From Arthrobotrys musiformis (taxonomy: Eukaryota; Ascomycota; Orbiliomycetes; Orbiliales; Orbiliaceae): 64,000 nt of DNA. Location of the stretch: assembly GCA_036971715.1 (NCBI GenBank), contig JAVHJL010000007.1, forward strand, positions 2,418,001 through 2,482,000. The letters run 5' to 3'. The notes beneath the pieces are model-generated. The model was not told the origin of the DNA. It saw only the letters and a program-made list of their open reading frames with translations, and did not search any database. Both the position numbers and the translations under genes were made by a program. Positions 32,796 through 43,719 of the stretch are shown here, piece after piece (within the stretch, counting starts at the first letter, position 1; every line of letters begins with the position of its first letter).

Positions 32796-35372
32796 ATGTC
32801 CGAGACGCCCGAGAGGTCGGATGGCTCTGGAGGGCTTCGAAATAGGACGGTAAGCTTCAAACTTTAGATTGCGCAAACAGGTATGATAGCGCTGATAATA
32901 ATGAATCGATTTGGGACTCCAGTGTGATCAATGTCGCGCTCGAAAGGTAATTCAGTGAATATCTACGTATCCCTTTTTGGGCGTTGTGAAATGCTCGAGA
33001 CATGCTAAACTTACGCGCGCTTAGGTTCGTTGCGACAGAGAAGCGCCCTGCTCGAATTGCAGGATAACGCAAAGAGAATGCAGCTTTACTGGTGCGGGTC
33101 AGAGGGCTAGGGCAGCGAGACAAAGAGTCTTGATATCCCATCAATAGTAGGTCGATCTTCCGTATCTAGATATGAGATTCGCCGACTAAGTTGCAACCCT
33201 AGCGAGAATAAAATCGATGGATTTGAGGCCCGTCTAACAGGGATTGAAGGGATGCTTCGCGAACTCACAACGTCTCTCAAACGTGGTGGCACAACCACGC
33301 CTCGCTCAGACAGCGTTCCACATATGCATAATTACACAACGCCCAAGTCTGCTGAACCTGATACCACATGCGAGAGAGCGTCAATTCCAGATATAGTGGC
33401 CGAGGATAACGATCAAGCATTTGAGGGGAATTCATCTTTAGCTGCCCATACTAAATTTGCGAGCGAATTCCTTGAACAGGCTGTGACGAATACATCGCTA
33501 GATCGACAGCTCAGCCCGGATATGAAAAATACACTGGCATCGCTTCAGAAGATGGTTCGCATGCAAAACCGGAAAGGAGATCCGCTTGAAAGTAGGCTCG
33601 CTCACCAGAAGCCAATGCCGAAAGGAGGGTTTAGTCAATTGCCGCTGCCTCCACCGGACGTTATTTTGAGACTATTGCGCAAAGTCAAAGGTTAGCAAAA
33701 AGATCCTGAAGTATACCAAAGTATGATATGATATGGTTAGGAAGTTTAGACTAATTTCCATAACACTGGAATCCTCAGCTTCGCCTCCCATGACATTTTT
33801 GATGAGCTTAACGTTTGTCACGGTTGACGATTTTGTTGACTCATGCCGAAAGATCTATTTCCCGACTGAGGACTACAACATTGCGACGTTCATTATAGTT
33901 AACACTGGCCTATACTATCTCTTCCAAGACAACAAATGCAGCGCGACAGACGAGTTCACCGAGGAAGAGTGCCTCAAATATTGTAATATGTCCCGAGACA
34001 ACCTTGAAACCGCGCTCGCAAATTTGCCGCTCCTCCTACCAGCTCGAAAAGATATGGTCGAGGCGCTAGTTCTCAGTGTAGGTGCTGTGCCTAACGGACC
34101 TCGGGGGCCCAACGTGCCATTAATTTCGAATTGATTCTAATACATATTTCCATAGGCCACGTACGCAGTTGAGATCTCTAAACTTAGTCTTGCATGGCAA
34201 CTCAACTGTTCCGCAGCCCTGATTTGCCAGACCTTGGGTTGGCATCGTCTTCAAAACGACGGCACAGCCGACGACTCAAGGACTACCCTTTTCTGGTTTT
34301 GCTACATGCTAGACAAAGGGCTCGCACTACGCTTCGGGCGTTCAAGTATGATTCAAGACTGGGATGTCTCTGCTCCCAAGCATTTTGGAAACGCAACTCT
34401 GCCCGCATCGTGGAATCTCATGATCGGCCTATGGATTAACACTGGGGGGATATTGGGAGAAATATATCAACACCTATACAGCCCCTCAGCCCTAGCCAGG
34501 GAGCCGATCCACCGGGTTGAGACTGCGCGGCTGCTAGTCGAAAAGATGGAAAATATTTGGCAGGAAATGGTGGATACTTCCATCGCATCTGGAGCCCGGC
34601 ACCAGGACTCGTTGAAAGCCTTCGGCAACGACCCTCGGAATCAGACCACACTTGATATGGTTTATAAATCCGGCAAGGTCACACATTTATCATCTTTAAC
34701 TTTGATATACCGCGCTATACCTAGTGCCCCGGGCTTCCCGAGTACCTTCAATGCCGAGTGTATCGATGCGGCAAGAGCGGCGTTTGGCTTCCACAGAGAA
34801 TGTATGGAACTGACGGCTGACAACCTTGTTGCGATGGCCGGCTATTTGCACTGGTAAGATAGGTGCTCTCAAATTAAACCACATTGCTATCGACGAATTT
34901 ACTAATTCAAATTAGGACGATTCTATACTCCCCGTTTACTCCGTTCATTGTATTATTTTGTCACGTCATCGAAACGTCGAATTTAGACGACCTCCGGCTT
35001 CTCGAACAATTCGCGGAAAGTCTACAACCGGCCCTTTCGATCTCACAAGCGATTGAAAAACTACATCGATTATGCAAACTACTCCATCAGATCGCAGCTT
35101 TATATATCGAAGCTAAGGGACAGCAGCCGCAAGGGAGTGATATGAACATGGTTGGGAACGATCTCGACACATATCTCTCTCAGCTTGGTTTTTTAACCCA
35201 AAGCCATGCTACCGAGGCCGTGAATATCAGCGACACATCTGGTTTAGGCGGCGTCCCTATCATGAACCCTGGCCAGGAGCTGGGTGACTGGTTTTCAGGG
35301 AATAGATATGTCTTGGGGCTGATGGAGGATGATTTTTTGGATATTGACCCGGGGATGTTTTCGGGGTTTTAA
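32796..35372 (+). CDS. Zn2Cys6 fungal-specific transcription factor, 713 aa
   Basis: Seven exons: 32796-32849, 32923-32946, 33025-33146, 33203-33690, 33779-34077, 34156-34853, 34916-35372. The zinc cluster is built from three exons: RT, then a 24-nt micro-exon CDQCRARK, then VRCDREAPCSNCRITQREC, giving C-x2-C-x6-C-x5-C-x2-C-x6-C (residues about 19-43). A coiled linker follows (YENKIDGFEARLTGIEGMLREL). The middle homology domain (Fungal_trans type) runs from about 230 to 520: FVDSCRKIYFP, CQTLGWHRL, LFWFCYMLDKGLALRFGRSS. The C-terminus is acidic. Acts in the nucleus on CGG-containing sites. Adjacent and divergent to the ABC transporter, so it is a candidate regulator of it. The micro-exon makes this gene easy to mis-predict. 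Confidence 0.9.
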
Positions 35373-35609
35373 ACCGGAGTTGCTTTAATATACAGATATA
35401 TTGTCAAGAACGAACTGTTATCAGATAACAGGGTGTATATATATAATACCTAATCTACCCATCTCAATCTATCCCTATATGTACTATATTTCAGCATAGA
35501 ACGATCACATTCGATAGTCATATGTAAGATAATCCCGGCCCCGGGGCGCTCTTTAGACCGCGAGTGCCGGAGCCTTGGAAGTACGCGAAATATAATATCT
35601 GCAAAATGT

Positions 35610-36545
35610 TCATTTCGTTTCCAAAATCCTTCTCGATACCATATAATCTCCAAGTGGATTAGCTCCCAACTTCCAAACCATATTCCGAGTTTCCGGTGAC
35701 GTGCGGTTGTGAATCAACCAAAACATCCACCCCTCCCGATCTCGATTCTTCCACAGTCGAATCACATTCTCCGCCGTTGCATTGGATTCCAACCCAGTAA
35801 GTCGTAGCTTTCGAAACGCAGTTTTAAAAAGAACCGCGGTTAATTGCCTAACCGTCGTATCCTTCGTAATCTTCAGTCGTTCTTCCCACTTCCGAGGGTC
35901 CGGTGTGTGGTCCATGAAGAGGTTTCTTTGCACAAATACCTGGCACTCTATGGCGATGTACACCCCGTCTTCATTCACGAATTCACTATTTTCCCTTGAG
36001 CCGATTGGCGGTCGAATCCAGAGCTCATCCAAGAAGGGAGAGTTTGTGATATCTTGAATTTTAAATCTGTATATTCCCACAGTAAGTGCTATAATCGCGG
36101 TGTTTTTCTCAGCCTCTATTTCTTCTTGCGTCGGCGGCTTTTTAGAAATGTCCTCAGTGATCATCCCCCGCTGCGGGTCACCGTCGTACTTGGTTCGAAA
36201 GGCGTATCGGGTGATATTATCACCCACGGAAGCACAGATGAGTTTGGAGAACGGATGAACCGGTTCCGGACCCAGAGCCGTGTGAGTATCCGGCACTGTA
36301 AATCTCGGGTCTTGCAGGGGATACGGATTAAGCGACCCTCTAACTTGCACAGCGCCGGAGTCTATGGCGTATCGGGTATTCCGAATGAGAGGAGTGTGGA
36401 GAATGAGATTATGGAAGGTAGAACAGACTTTGATGGCCGTGATTTGGTCGTCGAGGGGGAGTAAGACGAGAATGTGAAGTAGCAGTTCCTGAGGGATTCG
36501 GAGGAGGGGCGAGCGGGGGAAACTTCCATTTTGCCGGTCCCCCAT
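35610..36545 (-). CDS. F-box protein, local family member C, 311 aa
   Basis: Intronless, ATG to TAA-type end. F-box at residues 13-50 (LLRIPQELLLHILVLLPLDDQITAIKVCSTF). A central stretch DITNSPFLDELWIRPP corresponds to DITDSPFLDEPCFLRR in member B, and the C-terminal ETRNMVWKLGANPLG matches the MVWVH region of members A and B. Shorter than A (379) because it lacks the charged inserts. Likely SCF substrate receptor; substrate unknown. Convergent with the Zn2Cys6 gene (gap 237 bp). Confidence 0.75.
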   Translation of the reverse strand: MGDRQNGSFPRSPLLRIPQELLLHILVLLPLDDQITAIKVCSTFHNLILHTPLIRNTRYAIDSGAVQVRGSLNPYPLQDPRFTVPDTHTALGPEPVHPFSKLICASVGDNITRYAFRTKYDGDPQRGMITEDISKKPPTQEEIEAEKNTAIIALTVGIYRFKIQDITNSPFLDELWIRPPIGSRENSEFVNEDGVYIAIECQVFVQRNLFMDHTPDPRKWEERLKITKDTTVRQLTAVLFKTAFRKLRLTGLESNATAENVIRLWKNRDREGWMFWLIHNRTSPETRNMVWKLGANPLGDYMVSRRILETK

Positions 36546-37527
36546 TTTTGCATTGAGAGATGTTACTCTGAGTAATATATAGGACCTGATGGTTTCGGGT
36601 CGGCCTCTGAAGTTTGTAGGCCTGGATTCTAGTAAGGTCTACCGCAATGAAGTATATGTATATATTACGATCACGGGTTTTGAGTTTGAAACTGAGGAGG
36701 TTTGTGTCCATGTGGTGGTCTCGAGACCACAACGCAAATTATCTGTTGGAATTTCTTCCCGAAAAAGCCCAAGCCTACAACCCTCCAATACGATTCTCGT
36801 ATGATATCGGAGACCCCTCGAGCGCTAGCCTGGGTGAACTATTCATAATGACCTGGGCCACATTTGGAAACTCATGGTGAAACCTACTGCTTACTCATAT
36901 ATTGTACCTATTTGTAAATACAATTATACAGTCTGGAGACAATTATATCGTCGTATTCTATGCATTTTCGGCAAAGCCAATGCATTGTATATCTGTAATA
37001 TACGCTGACAGACTAACTCCTTCAATGCATGATGTATGCGGGCCCCCTACCTAAATGAACTACGCAATACGATCAGGATACTGTTAAATTTCAGCGCAAC
37101 AAATTCCTAAGAACGGCGCTTATTAGTCATGCCAGGGCATTAATATTGATGCCTTCAAAGGAAAACTTTTAATTTCATACTATACATTCGCAAGGTATAA
37201 GATGTTGAAAGCCTCCAAAACCTTGTAGCTTGTAATACAACCAATCTGGATCATGCATTCGATCGAACCCTGGTGAAGGAAGGCGATTGTGTTGATGTTG
37301 GTGTTGTAATTAGAGGACCCGAGGTTCCACCGACGGACGTGGACATTCCGTTTAATTCCATGGATCCAGAAAATAAGCCTTCCCTCTTTTCGACACTTCC
37401 ATTTTACCGGAGCCTCCCTTAAAGCTTCTTTTCTTCGATTGCCAACCTCCTCCGCCTTTTCCTCCTTCTCCTCTTTTCTTATCACATCCACGTAACGTTG
37501 ATATAGTATACTAGTACATTACTCGCA
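36546..37527. other. Spacer, no gene seen
   Basis: About 1 kb. Short frames here (for example 37491-37180 on the minus strand) lack conserved character. It contains the upstream regions of two divergent genes. Confidence 0.45.
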
Positions 37528-38634
37528 ATGGCCACCGAAGCTGCATTTCCGACCCTAAAGCCTGCTTTCACGGCATTGGTATGTTAATTTTTTGCTTTCT
37601 TTAACGTTATGGTTCCGAATTGCTCTAGATCGGTGTCGTTATGTATCGTTCTGTGACGTTATGTTGGACTTGGCTGTAGTCGCCTGTCGGAACCAAATTG
37701 CGGGGCTACCCCGCCTCGTCATCTCCAGCAAAAAAACTTTGAATTAGGGTGAATTACTAATAGTTCTGGATCTAAAATGAAATAGCTTAGCATTGCACCG
37801 GGCTTGCCAGTTGGTATGAACGAATTCGTCCCCGGGGTCCTCTTGCAATTGTGATTAGAGAATTCGAATACAACAGGCCAGTCTCGTAACCACTCGTTGA
37901 CTCGGTTCCGAAATGCAACACAACGATATCGACATTAATATTACGAGATGAAATTACTATACTGACTGTCGTTTATATAGGTACCCTCAGCGCTGGACAA
38001 AACCTTACTTGGGTCGTATGTGATTGTCATTCCATTTATGGTATCCTCCGGGGAATACGGAGCAGTAATCAAAATCTAACATCTGAATTTAAATTTTCGG
38101 GCGTAGAACATCCTTTCGGGCACCCTTGTTTCTGAGCCAGAGTACCCTGTTCAGGTTAATGCAACCCTAGTTTCCGGTGCTGATTGGATCCACGGAGACC
38201 CGAGCGGCAAAATTCAGCGTCTCGATGTGAGGAGTATCTTCAAGACTGATGATGGTGCTGTAAGTCCTTGTTCCCCGCGCTTCAAATATTATATAGTTTG
38301 AGATATATATGTCTGATCCTTCCCATCCAGCTGCTCAACTTCTCTTACCTTGGAGCAATTCACATGGACTCAGAAATCGCCAGCATCTTCCAAGGAACAG
38401 CGAAACCAGGATTGGTAACCTCCTGGCGCGGTGGTAAGATACCTTTCCATCGATCAAACTATTGACTCTTTACGACGCTGACAAGAGTGTTTAGCTACCC
38501 ACAAGTTCATTCAGACTGGTACTGAAAAGTACAAGAGAGTTGAAGATGATGTTTTTGTTGCCGTCGGAAGGTTCCATGTCAAGGAGGACGCTGTCATTGT
38601 TGAATACAAGATTAGCTATGTTGAGCATGAATAG
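37528..38634 (+). CDS. DUF3237 (UPF0311) family protein, 176 aa
   Basis: Six exons: 37528-37578, 37786-37809, 37981-38040, 38107-38259, 38331-38433, 38495-38634. The spliced product starts MATEAAFPTLKPAFTAL, followed by SIAPGLP (24-nt micro-exon), YVIVIPFM-NILSGTLVSEPEY, GADWIHGDPSGKIQRLDVRSIFKTDDGALLNFSYLG, HKFIQTGTEKYKRVEDDVFVAVGRF and VEYKISYVEHE. These are the hallmarks of DUF3237, a small beta-barrel family of unknown biochemical function, common in ascomycetes. The donor of the micro-exon (GTTGGT) is non-standard and is the weakest part of the model. The reading frame is exact if it is used. No signal peptide. Confidence 0.82.
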
Positions 38635-40720
38635 GCGACAACTAAAGCATTGATCTTGGACATCGAATCGGGCCTGGCGGTAGCCGGCAACTAGTATTTA
38701 AAGTTCATAGGCAGCTTTGTGTCTAATCCACATAAGGAATTCTTCTCTTGTTCTTTGGGAATTAGCAAAATTATATGCATATACGAACATGATATACATG
38801 AGTTAAATATCGTACCGATGTGGTTAGCGCAGTGGGCCCTCTCCAATTAATTCCTCGAAACCGACAGTCCACCAATTGCAATATTGCCAGGCTGCAACAC
38901 CTCATTGCCCTTGCTTCACGATAGGTCGTCCGTCTGTCACCGAATGGTAGAAAAACCAAGAAACTAGTTAATGGCTCCATTGATTTTCTAGAAACCCGTG
39001 AAAAATTCCACAGACCCAAAGTTTTATTAGTAGAACTATGGTTCTCACAGCGCCCTTGCTTTCATTCTAGTGTGTCGCTGCACGACATATTGTATGCACT
39101 GGCTGTTCACTCAGTCCAACATTTCCCCATCTGCTTCCCCACGTGAATCTATCGTTTTGTGCAACCGCTATGGAAATTTGACAGCTTCAAGAAGCAGGAC
39201 CCCGCCCCTTTATTCCGCGTCATCTCCCTTATCATCGCCAAAAACTCTTACGAAATATTTTGTGGAGCCCAGCCTTTACCGAGAAAATAGAAGAAATGAA
39301 GTTTGACATGGAATCCATGCACTGAGGCGGGATGTGGCTCAAAAGCCGAAACTAGCAATTTGACGTCCCCACGCAAGTCCTCTTCAATGGTGGCGATTTC
39401 GTCACCGTGTTTACCCAAACCGCTTCATGCTGCACTGTTTACATTACGCTCTCAAAAAGGCTTGATTCGAAGGGAAAGGAGTCGCTAGACCCACTGCCTG
39501 ACCGGTGATCGCAATTAATATCTTCTGACAAAGCATGCGCATGCGCATGCCTAGTTCGAGCCAAGTCGCGCAATACAATGTTACTCGTGTGCGACCGAGA
39601 TGTTCTGCCGTGATCCATTAGGGGGCTTCAAATCCAACCGTATGATTAATCTATTCAGAACACACCCAGTCCCACATCAACCGGCAGCACAAAAAAGCCT
39701 TTTTTCCCGAGCCACAATTAAAGGAAAGCTCGAAAGAAACAAAGAAAAAAGCCCTCTCGCCACGGTTCTTGACGCAATCGCTCAGCTGCTAAATTTTGAC
39801 CTCGATGTCTTAGAGGCCCTTTTGCCAAGTCCAATCATAGATGACGATCCAGCGCGATCATATAAAACTGGCCACCGTCCATAGAAGGAAGTCAGCCAAT
39901 GACATCTGCGACCGAATTCCTTTCTCAGAAGCCAATGCGCCTGTCACTGGGACATGACACCCGCTATCCTGCTTAACGCGGCAGGTTCTTGGGGTCTATC
40001 TATGCAAACAAGCAGATGTCGAACAATGGGGTGTGTCCCCGCCAAGGGTCCAATTTTAATTTCCCACCTGCCTATCCCCCTTCCAGCCAATCAAGGACAA
40101 ATATCTCACCGTGATCCCTGCAATCGTTGAATGCGACCAGCTTCTTGCCCATATCTTGAATTCTTGATTTTTGTTAGTCGCTTATCCAAATGAACATTGC
40201 GGTCACCAGCCAAATTCCTCTCATGAGAGTGGGAAAACCCTCGAAGAACGATATCCCCACCGAAATTAACCTTGCACTAGCGCCATGCAAATCAGAAGAC
40301 CCACAATGCTTTCACTGAAACACTGGCAGGTAAAGATGAGATGAAAGGGTTTCCCAGTTGTTCATGGGGCTTTTTGCCTACCTAACGGCGTGTTTGTATT
40401 GCTGGCTGGTTCGTGCTCGTGGGTATAAGTGTCTGTGGTTCCCCTGCACCCTCTTTTCTCATGTTCCCTTTTTCCCTCTATCTGGATATCCTCTATCTAT
40501 CCTTTTTTCCAGTCCCGTTCCTTTTTGGTTACGCGCAAAGATAAACGTCTAGAACGTTTTCTTATCCACACTCGTTAAGTCATTGAACTTCAGTCGCTCG
40601 TTCTTTGCTATCCTTCCAGAATCGAATCCATACGGTTTCACAACCCGAAAGAAGAACTCTTCCAAATCCATAAAATCCAACAAAGACAACCCTCCTAACC
40701 CCCCTCAAAAACATCCAAAA
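38635..40720. other. Long spacer, no convincing gene
   Basis: About 2.1 kb. GCATGC is repeated three times without gap at 39533-39550. Several short frames exist, none with domain features. The last 300 bp look like a strong promoter (see TATA entry), with a CT-rich leader from about 40440 to 40530. Confidence 0.5.
40424..40429 (+). promoter_or_regulatory. TATA-like box followed by CT-rich tract, upstream of the Thr-rich secreted protein gene
   Basis: GGGTATAAGTG about 295 bp before the ATG, followed by a pyrimidine-rich stretch (CCCTCTTTTCTCATGTTCCC and on). CT-rich tracts after a TATA box are typical of highly expressed filamentous-fungal genes. Confidence 0.4.
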
Positions 40721-41062
40721 ATGCGTTTCTCAATTGTCGCCGCTGCCCTCTTCTCCTCCCTCGCCCTCGCGATCCCGAGCCAGCAGAAGGGCTTCGAAGT
40801 TGTTATCCACTACGTCGATGCCCCTGACTGCGATGTCCAGTGCGGCGCAAACACCACCTCCATCGAACCGACAACTTCGACTACTTCCACCAGCACTACT
40901 TCCGAAGAGCAAACCACCACCTACACCTCCACATCTACCAAGTATGTTATCGTAACATTACAAACTGGTTACGGCTCGACCGAGACCTTGGGCTACGAAA
41001 CTGCTACCACTGCCCCGACACCGTCCGAAACTGCTGAACCAGAACCGGAAGCCACCTACTAA
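40721..41062 (+). CDS. Small Thr/Ser-rich secreted protein, 113 aa
   Basis: Signal peptide MRFSIVAAALFSSLALA (cleavage near 17-20), then a short folded part with two cysteines (DCDVQCG) and a Thr/Ser-rich tail (TTSTTSTSTTSEEQTTTYTS) that would be heavily O-mannosylated, ending with a Pro/Glu/Thr region. No GPI signal. I recognise no family. Features fit a cell-wall or extracellular mannoprotein. The ATG at 40721 has a good context (caaaaATGcg) and follows a long CT-rich leader; the earlier in-frame codons give no signal peptide. Confidence 0.75.
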   Translation: MRFSIVAAALFSSLALAIPSQQKGFEVVIHYVDAPDCDVQCGANTTSIEPTTSTTSTSTTSEEQTTTYTSTSTKYVIVTLQTGYGSTETLGYETATTAPTPSETAEPEPEATY

Positions 41063-42786
41063 ATGGATTAAAGTTGGAATAACATGGGTGGAAAATTTCT
41101 TGTGTACAATTATTTAGCGCTCTCCGATAATGTCTAGCGCTTTTTTTATTTTATAATACTTTTCTCTTTGGAGTTGGAATTGGGGACTTTGGATTTTCAT
41201 ATTTGGACTTTTTTCTATCAACTTATTATTAGGATCTTCGGGACGGATTTATTTTATGGACTCTCTCACTCACACCCCCTTTAAACACCCTTCATCTCAT
41301 CACCATTTAGGGTTTATCCTCACTACCATCTCGTCACAATCATAGCTCTTCATTCACCTCTTTTTGTGTCATTATTAGCCAACATGCCTAGCTGGGACGG
41401 ATTTCCTTCGATACCCCCAACCAATTCATGACAATGAAAGCGCTTCTCAATATCTCTCTCAATTCTTTCTTCAATCTTCTTCAATGTTTCCTGCTCGCCC
41501 TTTAACAGTGTTAATTGGCAGGATCGGGTTACACCAATTGTTTGAAACAACCCCCAACCACAAAAAACTCTTTGATACCGACCGCTAGTCAGGGGATGCC
41601 ATTGCATCGCAAGGACGGTTTACTTTTTTATTTTTACTTTTGGTTAATGTAGTAGTGGACTACTGATACGTTGTACTGGTGCGCGCGAGACCTTTTATTT
41701 TCTTCTTCCACCTCTTTTTACTTCCTTCTTGATGGGGACATATATGTATCTTACGAATATGTATGTGACCATGGCGACCAAAATGGCCGAGGGAAGATTC
41801 GGACAAAATTCATCTTTGCCTTCTCTTTTTTTACGTTTTCCACGCGGGAAGGAAAAACGCCATGAAGGATAATAATTATTTTTAACTCTTTTCACTTCTT
41901 ATCTCGTTTCTATTCTTGAATGTACTATAATTCTAAATATATTTCCTTTGTCGCCTCACTTCTAAATTTGAATACCATAAGCACTCTCCGATTCTTAAAT
42001 TTTTTTGATGATGTCGTTTAGGTTCCTTTGACAACGAACAGAATAGGTAGTGTAAGTGCAAAAAGGCGTAAAGGAGGGGCCTAGAACTCTAGCGGACAGC
42101 CACGAAGCTAAGTTACTGAGACAACAGCACGCAATGGGTAAACTAAGTGTCTGCATTTTAAGAGCTTCTAGCTACAACTCCTTTTAAAAAGGGGAGGGGA
42201 GGGAGGGGCTCCATAATTCTCCGAGTTATCTCGATGGTATGTGGAAGTGGCGGTAGGCGGGGCTTTTTTCTCAGTATGTTTGTTGTATTCGGAATAGTTG
42301 TCTAGTGCCCGCCGGCGTCGTCAGCAGATGGCGGATTATATCTCCGCTAGGTGCGCGGGGCTTGCATGATGTCAGGGCAACTACGGACCACGCGGTTAGA
42401 AGAAAGATATAGAGTACAGCCTCCACAGAAAGTTTTTGTTAAGTTGAGGCTACCTAGGGGAATTTGGAAATGTAGGCTCTAGTCCGCGGTTATCGAGAAA
42501 AACATCACATGGGTTTTCGTATATCATGATACTTTCTTTTTGCAATTTCTATTTCTTCTTTCATTGAAAAACTGGTCGGCGCCATGATAGCTCCTCAAGA
42601 TTATGCTAACAATTGCATCGCTAATAAGTACAGCAAACTTGAAAAAAAAAAAAAAAAATCAATTGATCGAAATTAATACAACTAAATGAATCCACAAGGC
42701 ACAAAGTATAATGCATGGCGTAAGAGTGTCTAGCTCGCACAATTAAGCATCTCCTAGGAAAGAATGCCTCCAACGGGCAGCGTCGG
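41063..42786. other. Spacer with a G-rich tract
   Basis: About 1.7 kb. 42191-42208 is four G-runs (GGGG-A-GGGG-A-GGG-A-GGGG), a classical G-quadruplex motif. A run of 17 A lies near 42642. No gene seen. Confidence 0.5.
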
Positions 42787-43719
42787 CTACCGCTTCTGAA
42801 TGAAGCCTTGTTCCCTCATACACTGCTCCCATTCCGGTCTGCAAGGATCATTATACTGCCTCTTCACAATCAATTGCCTATTATAATTACTCCTCTTAAC
42901 CTTCGCCAACCCTTGTGCCTGCCTCTTTCTCCAACACTCCGTATGTGCATTATCACAAATTGAACGATCCCCTTGCTGTGGCCTCTGCTGCGGCTGTTGT
43001 GGTGTCTGTTGAGGCTGCTGTGGTATCTGCTGAGGCTGCTGAGGCTGCTGCGGATACTGATTTGTAGGCTGTTGGTTTGTAGGTTGCTGGTACATAGGCG
43101 TACTACCGTATCCAGCATAGAAGGTACCGAACTTGTTCATATCAAAATTGGTCAACCCAATCTCCTGGGTCATATTGGGAATCATGGGGGACATGAGCGC
43201 GCTAGGAGCATTAGCCACATGTCCCAACCCCAAAACGTGTCCGAATTCATGAACGAATACGTTATGAATCGCCGCCACGCTCCAGTTCGGTGTTCCGGAG
43301 TAGGTATTATTGAACTTGACCCTTCCGGTGGGGTTGCTATCGTAACCCTGGGGGCCCATCAAGCCGTTGGCAAGGGTGTAAGTACCACCGCCACGGGGTG
43401 GGAACTCGGGATCGTTCACCTGCGGACCCGCAACAGTGATTTCGATGTTATGGCCGCCGTTGGGCGCTTGCTGGAAGGTGAACATGTTGGTTGCGTTCGT
43501 CCATTTCTGGAAAGCTCGGTCGATGGCGCTGACCATGGTGTTATAGTCGAAGCCTTGAATCGTACCGGTTAAACGCCAGCGGAAGGCGAAACCCTGCGGC
43601 CATTTGCGCGGGGCGTCTTGGTAGAAGTCTTGACGTTTGATGAGGATGCCGCCCTGTCTGACCATACATTCACCGCCTCCAGAGCCGTAGGCACAAACGT
43701 GGCCGTCGTGGTGGGACAT
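42787..43719 (-). CDS. Matrixin-like (metzincin) zinc metalloprotease, 310 aa
   Basis: Start taken at the only ATG of the frame (MSHHDGHVC); upstream codons lack ATG. Catalytic zinc site HEFGHVLGLGH (H-E-x2-H-x2-G-x2-H) at about 160-170, followed by ALMSPMI, the Met-turn of metzincins. The preceding region (FRWRLTGTIQGFDYNTMVSAIDRAFQKWTN) matches the M10 matrixin fold. After the domain there is a Gln/Pro-rich stretch (PQQPQQIPQQPQQTPQQ, about 222-255) and a Cys-containing C-terminus (CDNAHTECWRKRQ; CRPEWEQCMREQ). No signal peptide is visible, odd for a secreted protease; a leader exon upstream may be missed, although I found no ATG in the preceding 200 bp of frame. May act on host or substrate proteins (inference). 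Confidence 0.82.
   Translation of the reverse strand: MSHHDGHVCAYGSGGGECMVRQGGILIKRQDFYQDAPRKWPQGFAFRWRLTGTIQGFDYNTMVSAIDRAFQKWTNATNMFTFQQAPNGGHNIEITVAGPQVNDPEFPPRGGGTYTLANGLMGPQGYDSNPTGRVKFNNTYSGTPNWSVAAIHNVFVHEFGHVLGLGHVANAPSALMSPMIPNMTQEIGLTNFDMNKFGTFYAGYGSTPMYQQPTNQQPTNQYPQQPQQPQQIPQQPQQTPQQPQQRPQQGDRSICDNAHTECWRKRQAQGLAKVKRSNYNRQLIVKRQYNDPCRPEWEQCMREQGFIQKR

Noticed and set aside
35450..35653. 67-codon minus-strand frame after the F-box gene
   Set aside because: Overlaps the end of the F-box gene in another frame; no features.
38821..38836. A-box-like TGGTTAGCGCAGTGGG
   Set aside because: No B-box at the right distance and no cloverleaf.
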